Below are positions 52,125-61,735 of a DNA stretch of 64,000 nucleotides, piece by piece. The notes under the pieces were generated by a model. It had not been told where the DNA came from. It did not search any database and was given only the letters and a program-made list of their open reading frames with translations. The stretch's first letter is position 1, and every line of letters starts with the position of its first letter. The position numbers and the translations under genes are program-made. The stretch spans positions 62,001 through 126,000 of the forward strand of contig JAHJHI010000026.1 of the NCBI GenBank assembly GCA_018824085.1. The letters run 5' to 3'. The DNA comes from Gammaproteobacteria bacterium (GTDB lineage Bacteria; Pseudomonadota; Gammaproteobacteria; Burkholderiales; Rhodocyclaceae).

Positions 52125-53381
52125 ATGCTTATTGAAGTGAAAGTTCCTCAGCTGTCCGAGTCAGTGGCCGAAGCGACGCTTGTGACCTGGCACAAGAAGG
52201 TCGGTGAAGCGGTTGCGCGTGACGAAAATCTGATCGACATCGAAACCGACAAGGTCGTGCTCGAAACCCCCGCGCCGGACGCCGGCGTGCTGGTTGCCAT
52301 CATCAAGCAGGACGGCGCGCTGGTCACCAGCGGCGAGCTGATTGCGCAGATCGACACCGACGCCAGGGCGAGCGCCGCGGTACCCGCAGCGGAAGCGGAA
52401 AAGGCGCCTGCGGCGGCACCGGCGGCGGCGGCCAGCGCCGCGCCGGCCAGCCCGGCGGCGCGCAAGATCATGGATGAGCGCGGCGTCAACCCCGCCGACG
52501 TGCAGGGCACCGGTCGCGACGGCCGCATCACCAAGCCCGACGCCATGGGCCGCAGTGCTGCCCCGGCGGCGTCGCCTGCCGCTGCGCCGGCGCCGCGCGC
52601 GCCTGCTGCACCCGTGGCCGCGCCGGCCGCGTCATTGCCGCAGCCGCCGTCGCCGGTGCTGATCGACGACGTGCTGGCCGATCGTCCGCTGCAACGCGTG
52701 CCGATGTCGCGCCTGCGTGCGCGCGTCGCCGAGCGTTTGCTGCAATCGCAGTCACAGAACGCCATCCTGACCACGTTCAATGAAGTGAACATGGCGCCGG
52801 TGATGGAGTTGCGCAAAAAATACGCCGAGAAGTTCGAGAAGACGCACGGCGTCAAGCTTGGCTTCATGTCCTTCTTCGTGAAGGCTGCGCTGCAGGCGCT
52901 GCGCAAGTTCCCGTTGCTCAACGCGTCGGTGGACGGCACGGACATCGTCTATCACGGTTTCTTCGACATCGGCATCGCCGTCGGCAGCCCGCGCGGTCTG
53001 GTTGTGCCCATCCTGCGCGACGCGGACCAGATGAGTTTTGCCGACATCGAGCTGAAGATCGCCGAGTTCGGCCAGAAGGCGAAGGACGGCAAGCTGTCCA
53101 TCGAAGAGCTGACCGGCGGCACCTTCTCGATCTCCAACGGCGGGGTGTTCGGCTCGATGCTGTCGACGCCCATCATCAACCCGCCGCAGTCGGCCATCCT
53201 CGGCATCCATGCCACGAAGGAGCGGCCGGTGGCCGAGAACGGCCAGGTGGTGATCCGCCCGATCAACTATCTTGCAATGTCGTACGACCATCGCATCATC
53301 GACGGCCGCGAAGCGGTACTCGGGCTGGTGACGATGAAGGAAGCGCTGGAGGATCCGGCGCGCCTGCTGTTTGACGTTTGA
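52125..53381 (+). CDS. odhB: Dihydrolipoyllysine succinyltransferase (E2 of 2-oxoglutarate dehydrogenase)
   Basis: 418-residue core subunit of the complex (sucB/odhB). One lipoyl domain (about 1-78) with the lipoylated lysine in [13 protein letters not shown], Ala/Pro-rich linkers (about 80-105 and 145-175), an E1/E3-binding domain ([20 protein letters not shown]) and the C-terminal acyltransferase domain with the catalytic His and Asp in [13 protein letters not shown]. It lies 28 bases after odhA. Confidence 0.97.
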   Translation: MLIEVKVPQLSESVAEATLVTWHKKVGEAVARDENLIDIETDKVVLETPAPDAGVLVAIIKQDGALVTSGELIAQIDTDARASAAVPAAEAEKAPAAAPAAAASAAPASPAARKIMDERGVNPADVQGTGRDGRITKPDAMGRSAAPAASPAAAPAPRAPAAPVAAPAASLPQPPSPVLIDDVLADRPLQRVPMSRLRARVAERLLQSQSQNAILTTFNEVNMAPVMELRKKYAEKFEKTHGVKLGFMSFFVKAALQALRKFPLLNASVDGTDIVYHGFFDIGIAVGSPRGLVVPILRDADQMSFADIELKIAEFGQKAKDGKLSIEELTGGTFSISNGGVFGSMLSTPIINPPQSAILGIHATKERPVAENGQVVIRPINYLAMSYDHRIIDGREAVLGLVTMKEALEDPARLLFDV

Positions 53382-53403
53382 GGAAGCACTCCGGACGGGA
53401 GAA

Positions 53404-53497
53404 GACGACGCCTGCGTGTCCGCGCGGAGCGTCGTCCACCGCCCATATGACCCATCGTGAAGTCTGCGCCATGCGGGCAGGAGCGTGGCCTCCTGCC
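53404..53497 (+). promoter_or_regulatory. Two hairpins between odhB and lpdA
   Basis: GACGACGC...GCGTCGTC (53404-53436, 17-base loop) and GGCAGGAG-CGTGGC-CTCCTGCC (53476-53497) both lie in the 138-base gap. They may tune the amount of lpdA relative to odhAB, or mark a processing site. No T-run is present, so simple termination is unlikely. Confidence 0.4.
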
Positions 53498-53519
53498 GGT
53501 GGCCCATTGTGGAGCAACC

Positions 53520-54956
53520 ATGTCCAAAGAATTTGATGTCGTCGTGATCGGTGCCGGTCCCGGCGGATACGTCGCCGCCATCCGCGCGGCACAGCTCGGC
53601 CTGAGCGCCGCCTGCGTCGAGTACAACAACTACGCCGACCCGAAGGGCGAAGTCCGCCTTGGCGGTACCTGCCTGAACGTCGGCTGCATCCCGTCCAAGG
53701 CGCTGCTGCAGTCGTCGGAACTGTTCGACCAGGCGAATCACAGCTTCGTCATGCACGGCATCTCCGTCACGTCCCCGAGCATGGATGTCGGCGTGATGAT
53801 GAAGCGCAAGGACAACATCGTCGGTCAGCTCACGACCGGCATACGCGGCCTGTTCAAGAAGAACAACGTGACGCTGCTGAGCGGTCTGGGCAGCTTCGCC
53901 GGGCGCGAAGGCGAACGGTGGAAGGTGGCGGTGACGCGCAACGGCGACACCGAGCACGTGCTGGCTCGCCACGTCATCGTGGCCACCGGCTCGCGTGCCC
54001 GCCATCTGCCGGGCATCGAGGTCGACAACGAAATCATCTGCGACAACGAGGGTGCGCTTGATTTCGATTCCGCGCCGAAGAAGCTCGGCGTCATCGGTGC
54101 CGGCGTCATCGGTCTCGAACTGGGCAGTGTGTGGAAGCGCCTCGGCGCCGAGGTGACGATACTGGAAGCCGCGCCCGACTTTCTCGCCGCCGCGGATGCC
54201 GCGATCACCAAGGAAGCCTGGAAGGTGTTCACGGCGAAGCAGAAGCTCGGCGTAAAGCTGGGCGCGAAGATCGGCAAGGTGGAACGCACCGCTGACGGCG
54301 TGCGCGTGGAATACGAACACAAGGACGCGCAGCACGTGCTGGAGTGCGACCGCCTCATCGTGTCGGTCGGCCGCATGCCGAACACCGAAGGGCTGAATGC
54401 CGAAGCCGCCGGACTGAAGATCAGCGAACGCGGCTTCATCGAGGTCGACGCACAGGGGCGCACGAACCTGCCGAACGTGTGGGCGGTCGGTGACGTGGTG
54501 CCGGGTCCGATGCTGGCGCACAAGGGCATGGAAGAGGGTGTCATGGTCGCGGAGTGCATCGCCGGCCAGAAGGGGCACGTCAATCACGACACCGTGCCCT
54601 GGGTCATCTACACCCATCCGGAAATCGCCTGGGTCGGCAAGACCGAGGCACAGCTCAAGGCCGACGGCATCGAGTACAAGACCGGGCAGATCCCGTTCGC
54701 CGCCAACGGCCGTGCGCTGGGGCAGGGCGACACCACGGGCTTCGTGCGCATGTACGCGTGTGCGAAGACCGATCGCATCCTCGGTGTGCACGTCATCGGC
54801 AACCACGCGTCGGAACTCATCGCCGAAGCGGTCGTGGCGATGGAATTCGGCGCCTGCTCGGAAGACATCGCACGCATCTGCCATGCACACCCGACCTTGT
54901 CGGAGGTCATGCACGAAGCCGCGCTGGCCTGCGACAAGCGCCCGCTGCACTTCTGA
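53520..54956 (+). CDS. lpdA: Dihydrolipoyl dehydrogenase
   Basis: 478-residue flavoprotein (E3) that reoxidises the lipoyl arm of E2 using NAD. FAD-binding [20 protein letters not shown], redox-active disulfide in [19 protein letters not shown]-binding [20 protein letters not shown], and the C-terminal His-Glu pair in [15 protein letters not shown]. The start [11 protein letters not shown] is favoured over a GTG 21 codons upstream. It is dedicated to the odh genes by position but may also serve other 2-oxoacid complexes. Confidence 0.97.
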   Translation: MSKEFDVVVIGAGPGGYVAAIRAAQLGLSAACVEYNNYADPKGEVRLGGTCLNVGCIPSKALLQSSELFDQANHSFVMHGISVTSPSMDVGVMMKRKDNIVGQLTTGIRGLFKKNNVTLLSGLGSFAGREGERWKVAVTRNGDTEHVLARHVIVATGSRARHLPGIEVDNEIICDNEGALDFDSAPKKLGVIGAGVIGLELGSVWKRLGAEVTILEAAPDFLAAADAAITKEAWKVFTAKQKLGVKLGAKIGKVERTADGVRVEYEHKDAQHVLECDRLIVSVGRMPNTEGLNAEAAGLKISERGFIEVDAQGRTNLPNVWAVGDVVPGPMLAHKGMEEGVMVAECIAGQKGHVNHDTVPWVIYTHPEIAWVGKTEAQLKADGIEYKTGQIPFAANGRALGQGDTTGFVRMYACAKTDRILGVHVIGNHASELIAEAVVAMEFGACSEDIARICHAHPTLSEVMHEAALACDKRPLHF

Positions 54957-54975
54957 CACACCGGACTGCACGACG

Positions 54976-56115
54976 ATGCCGCACCAGATCCTGAAGGTTG
55001 CCGAGCGGGGCATGATGGATACCTTCGAGGCGACGCTGAAGACGCGCGGCTATGTGGCTGATGCTTCACAGCGTGCCGCCGCGCTGCGCCTGCAGCAGCT
55101 CTACACGGAGCTGATCGGGTTCAAGGCGGCGCGCCGCACGCAGTGGCGCAAGCTGCTGTCGCGCGCGCAGCCGCCGCGCGGCGTCTACTTCTGGGGCGGC
55201 GTCGGCCGTGGCAAAAGCTTCCTGATGGACTGCTTCTATGACGCCGTGCCGTACCGGCGCAAGCGGCGCGTCCATTTTCACGCCTTCATGCAGCAGGTGC
55301 ATGAAGCGCTGAGGCAGCACAAGGCCGACCCGGATCCGCTCGCCAGCGTCGCAGATGAACTGGCGCGCGCCACCCGCCTGCTGTGCTTCGACGAGTTCCA
55401 CGTGTCCGACATCGCGGACGCGATGATTCTCGGGCGCCTGGTCGACGCGTTGTTCGAACGCGGTGTCGTATTCGTTGCCACCTCCAACTATCCGCCGGAC
55501 GGGCTTTACCCGAACGGCCTGCAGCGCCAGAACTTCCTGCCGACGATCGAATTGCTGAAGAAGCGGCTCGAAGTGTTCGAACTCGATGCGGGCACCGACT
55601 ACCGGCTGCGGTCGCTCGAACGCATGGACATGTACGTGGTGCCCGGCGGCGCACAGGCGGATGCGAAACTCGCCAGCGATTTCGTGCAGATCTGCGGCGA
55701 GCCGTGTCCGCCCGGACCGCTGGAAATACTCGGCCGCCAGCTCAAGACGCGCGACCGCTCGCTGGGCGCCGCGTGGTTCGATTTCACCGAAATCTGCGGC
55801 GGTCCGCGTTCGCAGAACGACTACCTCGAACTGGCCCGCCGCTACCACTCGATACTCGTGTCCAACATCCCGAAAATGGGACGCGACCAGGCCAATGAAG
55901 CGCGCCGCTTCACCTGGTTGGTCGACGTGCTGTACGACTTCCGCGTCAAGCTCATCGTGTCGGCCGACGTGGAGGCGCAGGATCTCTACACCGACGGTCC
56001 GCACGCCAACGAATTCACCCGCACCGTCAGTCGCCTGATCGAGATGCGCACGCGTGATTACCTCGCGTCGGCGCACCGCGTGGATTTCGACGGCGCGCCC
56101 CAGGCTGCGGCCTGA
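54976..56115 (+). CDS. zapE: Cell division protein ZapE (AFG1-like ATPase)
   Basis: 379-residue AFG1/ZapE-family ATPase that associates with the Z-ring late in division in E. coli. Walker A is GGVGRGKSFLMD (about 74-85), followed by the family sequence RRVHFHAFMQQVHEAL, and Walker B is LLCFDEFHVSDIADAM. The start MPHQILKVAERGMMDTF is 19 bases after lpdA; an internal Met-Met pair 12 codons on is an alternative. It follows odhAB-lpdA here, a common Betaproteobacterial order, and may be cotranscribed. Confidence 0.93.
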   Translation: MPHQILKVAERGMMDTFEATLKTRGYVADASQRAAALRLQQLYTELIGFKAARRTQWRKLLSRAQPPRGVYFWGGVGRGKSFLMDCFYDAVPYRRKRRVHFHAFMQQVHEALRQHKADPDPLASVADELARATRLLCFDEFHVSDIADAMILGRLVDALFERGVVFVATSNYPPDGLYPNGLQRQNFLPTIELLKKRLEVFELDAGTDYRLRSLERMDMYVVPGGAQADAKLASDFVQICGEPCPPGPLEILGRQLKTRDRSLGAAWFDFTEICGGPRSQNDYLELARRYHSILVSNIPKMGRDQANEARRFTWLVDVLYDFRVKLIVSADVEAQDLYTDGPHANEFTRTVSRLIEMRTRDYLASAHRVDFDGAPQAAA

Positions 56116-56205
56116 ACGGGCCTTGGCGCCCGGCCGGATCGCCCGCCACAACGGGTGATTTCCCTTTGATGTAGGCTGACAGCTTTCTTCCCCGGAGAGC
56201 TCTGC

Positions 56206-57078
56206 ATGCAAGGGTTTCGATCAATGTGGACGCGCGGGCTTGCCGCGACGCTCTTCGTTCTTGCCTCGGCAGCAGCGACAGCCCAGGTCAAGCTGGACAT
56301 CATTTCGCTGCAGCACCGCACTCCGGAGCAGGTGCTGCCGGCGCTGCGTCCGCTGGTCGGCGACGGTGCCGCGCTGTCGGGCGCGAACAACCGCATCTTC
56401 ATACGTGGCGACGCCGCCGTTCGCGCCGCGGTGAAGCAGGCCGTCGCGGCGATCGACACGCCGTTGCGCAGCCTGATGATTTCCGTACGCCAGGACAACG
56501 ACGACTCGCTGGGCCGCGACGGCGCCGCGCTGTCCGGCAGCGTGCGTTCGGGTTCGGTGACGGCAGGCGTGCCTGACGATGGCCGTGCTGGCGCCGTCGT
56601 CGAGCAGCGCGGTGCCGACGGGCGCGTCGCCGCACGCGTCTGGTCAACCCGCGGCGATGCGTCGGATCGCCTGTCGCAGCGCGTGCAGGTGGTCGAAGGG
56701 GGGGCCGCCTTCATCCAGATCGGCCAGTCCATCCCTCTGTCCTTCAGCCAGCAGACGGTCACGCCGGGCGGCGCCATCGTCACCCAGGGAACCGAGTACC
56801 GCGACATCGGCAGCGGCTTCTACGCCGTGCCGCGCGTAAGCGGCGATCAGGTCACCTTGGACATCTCTCCGCAGAAGGAATCGCTGTCCGACACGCAGTA
56901 CGGCGAGATCCGCAGCGCGCGTCTCGTCAGCACGGTGCGCGGACGCCTCGGCGAGTGGATGGAGCTGGGTTCGAGCGGCTACACCGAACAGCTGGCCGAA
57001 CGGGGCGTCACCCGCTACGGCACGCGCGATGCGCAGCAGCAACGCCGGGTGTGGGTGAAGGTCGATGTCGTGCAGTGA
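56206..57078 (+). CDS. Secreted protein with secretin N-domain-like and secretin-like beta regions
   Basis: 290-residue periplasmic protein with a signal peptide (about 1-27, TRGLAATLFVLASAAATAQV). The N-terminal part VKLDIISLQHRTPEQVLPAL then GDGAALSGANNRIFIRGD resembles the short secretin/TonB (NolW-like) domain found in PilQ, GspD and TraK-like proteins. The C-terminal half (VEGGAAFIQIGQSIPLSFSQ, LDISPQKESL) resembles the secretin beta-domain start, but the protein is too short to make a secretin channel. Function unknown. It lies between zapE and pqqA on the same strand. Met7 is an alternative start. Confidence 0.75.
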   Translation: MQGFRSMWTRGLAATLFVLASAAATAQVKLDIISLQHRTPEQVLPALRPLVGDGAALSGANNRIFIRGDAAVRAAVKQAVAAIDTPLRSLMISVRQDNDDSLGRDGAALSGSVRSGSVTAGVPDDGRAGAVVEQRGADGRVAARVWSTRGDASDRLSQRVQVVEGGAAFIQIGQSIPLSFSQQTVTPGGAIVTQGTEYRDIGSGFYAVPRVSGDQVTLDISPQKESLSDTQYGEIRSARLVSTVRGRLGEWMELGSSGYTEQLAERGVTRYGTRDAQQQRRVWVKVDVVQ

Positions 57079-57154
57079 TCCGTGCTTCATGAATTTCCCT
57101 AGCCGAGCTTAATTCGGCTCGCGACGCGCAGTCGCGCCGCGCGGCCGATACTGC

Positions 57155-57179
57155 AAGTGCGCTGAACACTGGCGCACTT
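57155..57179 (+). promoter_or_regulatory. Inverted repeat upstream of pqqA
   Basis: AAGTGCGC-TGAACACTG-GCGCACTT, an eight-base perfect inverted repeat, ends 27 bases before the pqqA ATG. It could be an operator or a leader hairpin. A second small repeat, AGCCGA...TCGGCT (57101-57119), lies just after the preceding gene and may end its transcript. Confidence 0.45.
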
Positions 57180-57206
57180 TCAATCACGGACTGTCAGGAG
57201 ATGAAC

Positions 57207-57281
57207 ATGAACTGGGAAACCCCGAAGGCGACCGATCTGCGCTTTGGTTTTGAAATCACCATGTACGTCGCCAACCGCTGA
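57207..57281 (+). CDS. pqqA: PQQ precursor peptide PqqA
   Basis: 24-residue ribosomally made peptide that is the backbone of pyrroloquinoline quinone. Sequence features are exact: Glu16 and Tyr20 in the FEITMYVANR tail, whose side chains PqqE crosslinks to make PQQ. AGGAG lies six bases before this ATG; an in-frame ATG two codons upstream sits directly on the ribosome site and is unlikely. It is the first gene of pqqABCDE. Confidence 0.97.
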   Translation: MNWETPKATDLRFGFEITMYVANR

Positions 57282-57292
57282 GCGCGTGGCTG

Positions 57293-57316
57293 CCTGACGG
57301 ACGCCGGTCCGTCGGG
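57293..57316 (+). terminator. Hairpin directly after pqqA
   Basis: CCTGACGGAC-GCCG-GTCCGTCGGG, a ten-base stem with one G-U pair, starts 12 bases after the pqqA stop. In other PQQ producers pqqA transcript is in excess over downstream pqq genes; a partial terminator or stabiliser here would achieve that. Confidence 0.6.
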
Positions 57317-57381
57317 TCTTGCACTTCCCGGGCGCGCCGCTGGCTGACCGGCGCGTTGCGGACGGATTCGACAACTGGCCA

Positions 57382-57436
57382 GGCACCGTGAGTGCCGGCA
57401 AACGACATGAGTGTCCGACGACGGACACCGGAGGAG
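57382..57436 (+). promoter_or_regulatory. Paired hairpins leading into the pqqB ribosome binding site
   Basis: GGCAC-CGTGA-GTGCC (57382-57396) and GTGTCCG-ACGA-CGGACAC (57411-57428) are followed one base later by the strong Shine-Dalgarno GGAGGAG (57430-57436). The second stem may control ribosome access to pqqB. Confidence 0.45.
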
Positions 57437-57440
57437 AGGC

Positions 57441-58358
57441 ATGAGACTGCACGTACTGGGTTCAGGAGCGGGCGGCGGTTTCCCGCAGTGGAACTGCAAC
57501 TGTCCCAACTGCGACGGCCTGCGCAAGGGCTCGATCAAGGCGCGCGCACGCACGCAGTCGTCGGTTGCGGTTACCGGCGACGACGAGAACTGGGTGCTCT
57601 TCAACGCCTCGCCCGACATCCTCACGCAACTCCAGCAATTCCCCGAACTGCAACCGGCGCGCGCGCTGCGCGACACCGCGATAAAGGCCATCGTGCTGAT
57701 AGACGGCCAGATCGACCACACGACCGGCCTCTACATGCTGCGCGAACATCGCCAGCCGCATGAAATCTGGTGCACGGCACCGGTGCAGGAAGACCTGACG
57801 CAGGGCAATCCGCTGTTCCGCCTGCTCGGCCACTACTGCGGCGTGAACTGGAATCCGCTGCCGATCGACGAATCAGTATTCGAAATGAAGGGTGTGGCCG
57901 GTCTGCGCTTCCACGCACACGGCCTGCGCAGCAACGCACCGCCGTATTCACCGCGGCGCGACAATCCGGTGCCGGGTGACAACATCGGCGTCACCATCGA
58001 AGACACGCGCAGCGGCAAGCGCATCTACTACGCGCCGGGCCTGGTCGACATCGAGCCCCACGTGTGGGCCGCGATGCAGGCGGCCGACGTGGTGCTGGTG
58101 GATGGCACCTTCTGGACGGATGACGAAATGATCGCGCTCGGCGCGTCGAAGAAATACGCGCGCGACATGGGCCACCTGCAGCAAAGCGGCTCCGGCGGCA
58201 TGATGGAGTGGCTGGACAAGCTGCCCGCGACGACGCGCAAGATCCTCATCCACATCAACAACACGAACCCGATCCTGAACGAGGACAGCCCGCAGCGCCG
58301 CGAGCTGGAAGCGCGCGGCATCGAGGTCGCCCACGACGGAATGGACATCACGGCATGA
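57441..58358 (+). CDS. pqqB: PQQ biosynthesis protein PqqB
   Basis: 305-residue metallo-beta-lactamase-fold protein; PqqB homologues act as iron-dependent hydroxylases of the Glu-Tyr dipeptide in PQQ synthesis. The N-terminus is diagnostic: [19 protein letters not shown] with the Cys-rich zinc site. Also [17 protein letters not shown] and [12 protein letters not shown]. The start MRLHVLGSG follows GGAGGAG at good spacing. The 159-base gap from pqqA contains several hairpins. Overlaps pqqC by four bases. Confidence 0.96.
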   Translation: MRLHVLGSGAGGGFPQWNCNCPNCDGLRKGSIKARARTQSSVAVTGDDENWVLFNASPDILTQLQQFPELQPARALRDTAIKAIVLIDGQIDHTTGLYMLREHRQPHEIWCTAPVQEDLTQGNPLFRLLGHYCGVNWNPLPIDESVFEMKGVAGLRFHAHGLRSNAPPYSPRRDNPVPGDNIGVTIEDTRSGKRIYYAPGLVDIEPHVWAAMQAADVVLVDGTFWTDDEMIALGASKKYARDMGHLQQSGSGGMMEWLDKLPATTRKILIHINNTNPILNEDSPQRRELEARGIEVAHDGMDITA

Positions 58359-59083
58359 GCACGCAAGAACCCTGGGATCACGAACAGTTCGAGGCGAAGC
58401 TGCGCGAAAAGGGTGCGGCTTACCACATCCATCATCCTTTCAACGTCATGCTCAATACCGGCAAGGCGAGCCGTGAGCAGATCCGCGGCTGGGTGGCCAA
58501 CCGCTTCTACTACCAGATCGCCATTCCGGTGAAGGACGCGGCCGTGCTGTCGAACACGCCGGACCGGGCGGTCCGCCGGCAGTGGATACAGCGCATCCTC
58601 GACCACGACGGCTACGAGATCACCGCGCCGGACGGCACGACGGTGCGCGACGAAGGCGGCATCGAGGCGTGGATCAAGCTGGGCGAGGCGACCGGCCTCA
58701 CGCGCGAGGAAATCGTCGACCTGCGCCACGTGGTGCCCGGCGTGCGCTTCGCCGTCGACGCCTACATCAACTTCGCACGCCAGCGCCCCTGGCAGGAAGC
58801 AGTGTGCTCGTCACTGACCGAACTGTTCGCGCCGAAGATCCACAAGGAACGCCTCGCCAACTGGCCGGAGCACTACCCCTGGATCGAGTCCTCGGGCCTG
58901 CAGTATTTCCGCAACCGCGTGTCGCAGGCGCGGCGCGACGTGGAGCAGGGGCTTGCCGTGACGCTGGATCATTTCGACACGCGTGACATGCAGGAACGCG
59001 CGCTCGACATCCTGCAGTTCAAGCTCGACGTGCTGTGGACCATGAATGATGCGATGGCCACCGCATACGGCGTGACCAAGTGA
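58355..59083 (+). CDS. pqqC: Pyrroloquinoline-quinone synthase PqqC
   Basis: 242-residue cofactor-less oxidase that carries out the final ring closure and eight-electron oxidation to PQQ. All-helical heme-oxygenase-like fold; conserved [44 protein letters not shown] and [11 protein letters not shown] segments hold the active-site His, Lys, Tyr and Arg residues. Start overlaps the pqqB stop (ATGA), stop overlaps the pqqD start. Confidence 0.97.
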   Translation: MSTQEPWDHEQFEAKLREKGAAYHIHHPFNVMLNTGKASREQIRGWVANRFYYQIAIPVKDAAVLSNTPDRAVRRQWIQRILDHDGYEITAPDGTTVRDEGGIEAWIKLGEATGLTREEIVDLRHVVPGVRFAVDAYINFARQRPWQEAVCSSLTELFAPKIHKERLANWPEHYPWIESSGLQYFRNRVSQARRDVEQGLAVTLDHFDTRDMQERALDILQFKLDVLWTMNDAMATAYGVTK

Positions 59084-59370
59084 GTGACGACATGACGCAC
59101 GAGAGCGGAATCAACCGTGAAACGGTGCCGAAGGTCGGGCGCAACTTCCGCATCCAGTGGGAGCCGGCACAGGATGCCTACGTGCTGCTCTACCCGGAAG
59201 GCATGGTCAAGCTGAACCAGAGCGCCGGTGAAATCCTCAAGCGCTGCGACGGCGCAGCCAATGTGGGCGACATCGTCGCTGACCTCGAATCGACCTTCAA
59301 TGCGCAGGGCCTCGAGGGCGACGTGATCCGCTTCATCGAACTCGCCGTCCAGCAGAAATGGGTGGAATGA
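59080..59370 (+). CDS. pqqD: PqqA-binding chaperone PqqD
   Basis: 96-residue RRE-type peptide chaperone that hands PqqA to the radical SAM enzyme PqqE. Family features: [20 protein letters not shown] and the strand-helix segment [16 protein letters not shown]. The GTG start overlaps the pqqC stop by four bases; an ATG four codons later is an alternative. One base separates its stop from pqqE. Confidence 0.95.
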   Translation: MSDDMTHESGINRETVPKVGRNFRIQWEPAQDAYVLLYPEGMVKLNQSAGEILKRCDGAANVGDIVADLESTFNAQGLEGDVIRFIELAVQQKWVE

Positions 59371-59371
59371 C

Positions 59372-60532
59372 ATGACTGATCCAGCCGAAGCCAGCGTGGC
59401 GCAGAACGCCGCCGCGAAGATCGGGCCACCGTTGTGGCTGCTCGCGGAACTGACCTATCGCTGTCCGCTGCACTGCGTGTACTGCTTCAATCCGGTCGAC
59501 TTCGCGAAGCACGAAGACGAACTGACGACCGAACAGTGGTTCAGGGTGCTGCGCGAGGCGCGCGAACTGGGGTCGGTGCAGTGCGGTTTTTCAGGCGGCG
59601 AGCCGATGCTGCGTGACGACCTTGAACTCATCGTCGGCGAGGCGCATCGCCTTGGCTACTACACCAATCTGCTGACCTCCGGCATCGGTCTGAACGAAAA
59701 GCGCATCGACGCGCTGAAGGAGGCCGGTCTGGACCACATCCAGCTGTCCTTCCAGGATTCGACGCGGGAAATGAACGACTTCCTGTCATCGACGCGCACC
59801 TTCGACCTGAAGCGCCGCGTGGCAGACCTGATCAAATCCCGTGGCTACCCGATGGTGATGAACTGCACCATCCACCGCCACAACATCGACCATATCGAAG
59901 CCATCCTGCAGCTCGCGTCCGACATCGACGCCGAATACGTCGAACTGGCCAACACCCAGTACTACGGCTGGGCGCAGGTGAACCGCGACCAGCTGCTGCC
60001 GTCACGCGAACAGCTGGAGCGCGCCGAGCGCATCACCAACGAATGGCGTGCGACGCACGGCAACAAGATGAAGCTGTTCTTCGTCGTGCCGGATTACTAC
60101 GAGAAGCGGCCCAAGAAGTGCATGAACGGCTGGGGCAACATCTTCCTCACCATCGCACCGGACGGCAAGGCCTTGCCCTGTCACACCGCGCGCATGCTGC
60201 CGGGGCTGGAGTTCCCCAGCGTGCAGGCGTCGTCGATCCGCGAAATCTGGTACGAATCCGAGGGCTTCAACCGCTATCGCGGTACCGGCTGGATGAAAGA
60301 GCCCTGTGCCAGCTGCCCGGAGAAGGAAATCGATCTGGGCGGTTGCCGCTGCCAAGCCTATATGGTGGCAAATGACCCCGCAGCCGCCGACCCGGTGTGC
60401 GACAAGTCGCCGCTGCACGGCCGGATCACCGACGTCGTCGCGCTCGCCCAGCAGCCTGGCAACCCGGCCCAGAGCAAGCCCCTGATCTATCGCGGCCCGA
60501 AGGAATCGCTGAAGCTCGACCGGCCGTTCTGA
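59372..60532 (+). CDS. pqqE: PqqA peptide cyclase PqqE (radical SAM/SPASM)
   Basis: 386-residue radical SAM enzyme that links Glu16 and Tyr20 of PqqA. The SAM [4Fe-4S] motif is CPLHCVYC (Cys31, Cys35, Cys38), then [13 protein letters not shown]. The C-terminal SPASM domain has auxiliary cluster cysteines in [29 protein letters not shown] and DPVCDKSP. Length typical. Last gene of the pqq operon; a strong hairpin lies 18 bases after the stop. Confidence 0.97.
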   Translation: MTDPAEASVAQNAAAKIGPPLWLLAELTYRCPLHCVYCFNPVDFAKHEDELTTEQWFRVLREARELGSVQCGFSGGEPMLRDDLELIVGEAHRLGYYTNLLTSGIGLNEKRIDALKEAGLDHIQLSFQDSTREMNDFLSSTRTFDLKRRVADLIKSRGYPMVMNCTIHRHNIDHIEAILQLASDIDAEYVELANTQYYGWAQVNRDQLLPSREQLERAERITNEWRATHGNKMKLFFVVPDYYEKRPKKCMNGWGNIFLTIAPDGKALPCHTARMLPGLEFPSVQASSIREIWYESEGFNRYRGTGWMKEPCASCPEKEIDLGGCRCQAYMVANDPAAADPVCDKSPLHGRITDVVALAQQPGNPAQSKPLIYRGPKESLKLDRPF

Positions 60533-60549
60533 GGCAGGCCAGTCATTGA

Positions 60550-60586
60550 GCGGGGGTGAGGCCTGAAAGTCAGGTCTCACCCCCGC
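60550..60586. terminator. Long bidirectional hairpin between pqqE and the metallo-hydrolase gene
   Basis: Arms 60550-60566 and 60570-60586 (beginning GCGGGGGTGAG and ending CTCACCCCCGC) pair over 17 positions with one G-T wobble around the loop AAG. It fills the gap between convergent genes, so it can stop transcription from both sides; no long T-run follows. Confidence 0.75.
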
Positions 60587-60592
60587 AGCCGT

Positions 60593-61531
60593 CTACGGCT
60601 GCATGCGCATGCCGTCCTCGGCGAATGTCACCTTGCCGGCAAATGATCTGGCGATGGATGCGCGAACGTCATCGTGCGCGTGCTCGACTGCGGGTGACAG
60701 GTGGCCGAGCAGCAGCGAGCCGACAGCGGCGTCGCGTGCGACTTCGCCGATGACGGCGGGGGGCGAGTGCAGTGTGTAGAGCACGGGCGGCGAGCCCGGC
60801 GGGTCGAGCACCACGCTGTTGAAGACGAGCAGCGAACTGCCGCGCGCAATCTGGCGCAGGCCGGCCAGGCCCTCGGCATCGACGTCGCCGCTGAACGTGA
60901 CGCTGCGTCCGGCGTAGTCGACGCGGTAGATGACGGCCGGGGCGTCGCGGTGGTGGCCCGCCACGGCAGAGATCACGAGTCCGTCCTCGCTGAGCAGCGT
61001 CTGCATCCGGGACGTGCCGACGTCGGACGCGGTGATCGTCATCGGTGCGGAGAATGCGGGCAGGTAGCTGAACGCGCCGGCCTTGCCGAACAGCAGATCG
61101 ATGAATGCGCGCGTCGACGGAAAACTCGCGTCGCCCTCGGCGCCGCGATGGCCGGCCGGGCCGAATACGCGGAAGCCGATGTCGCCGCGTGTCGACACCG
61201 CCCGCGCCTTGAACAGGCCCGGCAGTTCGCCGACGTGGTCGACGTGCAGATGCGTGAGCAGCACGATGTCGGTGCGCGCCAGCGACAGCCTTGCCTCGCC
61301 GAGCCGGGCGAAGGAGCCCGGGCCGGCGTCGACCAGAATGCGCGGCACGCCGTCGAGCAGCACCAGGTGACTGGAGCCGGCACGACCGGTTGCGCCCGGG
61401 CCGCCGGAGCCGAGCACGACGACTTCAAGCCGTGCCGGCGTTGCGTCCTGTGCGGCCGCGAGCGGCGAAACGAGTGCGACGCACAGCAGACCGATCTGCC
61501 GGGCGCGCGAGAGCAAGGAACCTGGATTCAT
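60593..61531 (-). CDS. Secreted metallo-beta-lactamase-fold hydrolase
   Basis: 312-residue MBL-fold protein with a signal peptide (about 1-28, IGLLCVALVSPLAAAQ). The zinc motif HLHVDH (LLTHLHVDHVGELPG, about 100-114) and TFSGDVDA (the later Asp ligand) are visible, along with VVVLGSGGPG near the start; His ligands also in GHHRDAP and LLGHLSP. The order is like RNase Z/arylsulfatase-type (ElaC-like) MBL enzymes, but export means a periplasmic substrate. The second-shell acid aspartate is changed to Val (TLHSPP region is hydrophobic). The start MNPGSLLSRARQ is chosen for the signal peptide. It is convergent with the pqq operon. Confidence 0.85.
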   Translation of the reverse strand: MNPGSLLSRARQIGLLCVALVSPLAAAQDATPARLEVVVLGSGGPGATGRAGSSHLVLLDGVPRILVDAGPGSFARLGEARLSLARTDIVLLTHLHVDHVGELPGLFKARAVSTRGDIGFRVFGPAGHRGAEGDASFPSTRAFIDLLFGKAGAFSYLPAFSAPMTITASDVGTSRMQTLLSEDGLVISAVAGHHRDAPAVIYRVDYAGRSVTFSGDVDAEGLAGLRQIARGSSLLVFNSVVLDPPGSPPVLYTLHSPPAVIGEVARDAAVGSLLLGHLSPAVEHAHDDVRASIARSFAGKVTFAEDGMRMQP

Positions 61532-61721
61532 TGCGGGACCCTTTCCGGATGAGGTGATGGTGTGGTGGGTGCGGGCGCATGCCGGCGTCGATATTCCGTG
61601 CATCGGGAGACGACGTCCGTCATGGTACGCGCAAGGCATGGCGGGGGTTGCCGACAGGATGTCGATCACGCGTACCGCGCGTACGTTCCCCTGCAAGGCA
61701 CGTCGCATGCGTGCGGACGGT

Positions 61722-61735
61722 TTGATCGCGATCAA
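61722..61735. promoter_or_regulatory. Perfect FNR/ANR-type box
   Basis: TTGATCGCGATCAA is an exact match to the TTGAT-N4-ATCAA consensus of FNR, ANR and DNR oxygen/NO regulators and is a perfect palindrome. It lies 71 bases before the P-type ATPase start codon and 190 bases before the metallo-hydrolase gene on the other strand. Spacing suits activation of the ATPase gene (about -41.5 if transcription starts near base 61770). Confidence 0.75.

Noticed and set aside
52752-55013. 753-codon open frame opposite odhB and lpdA
   Set aside because: Spans the gap and two real genes; translation is motif-free, so read as a composition artefact.
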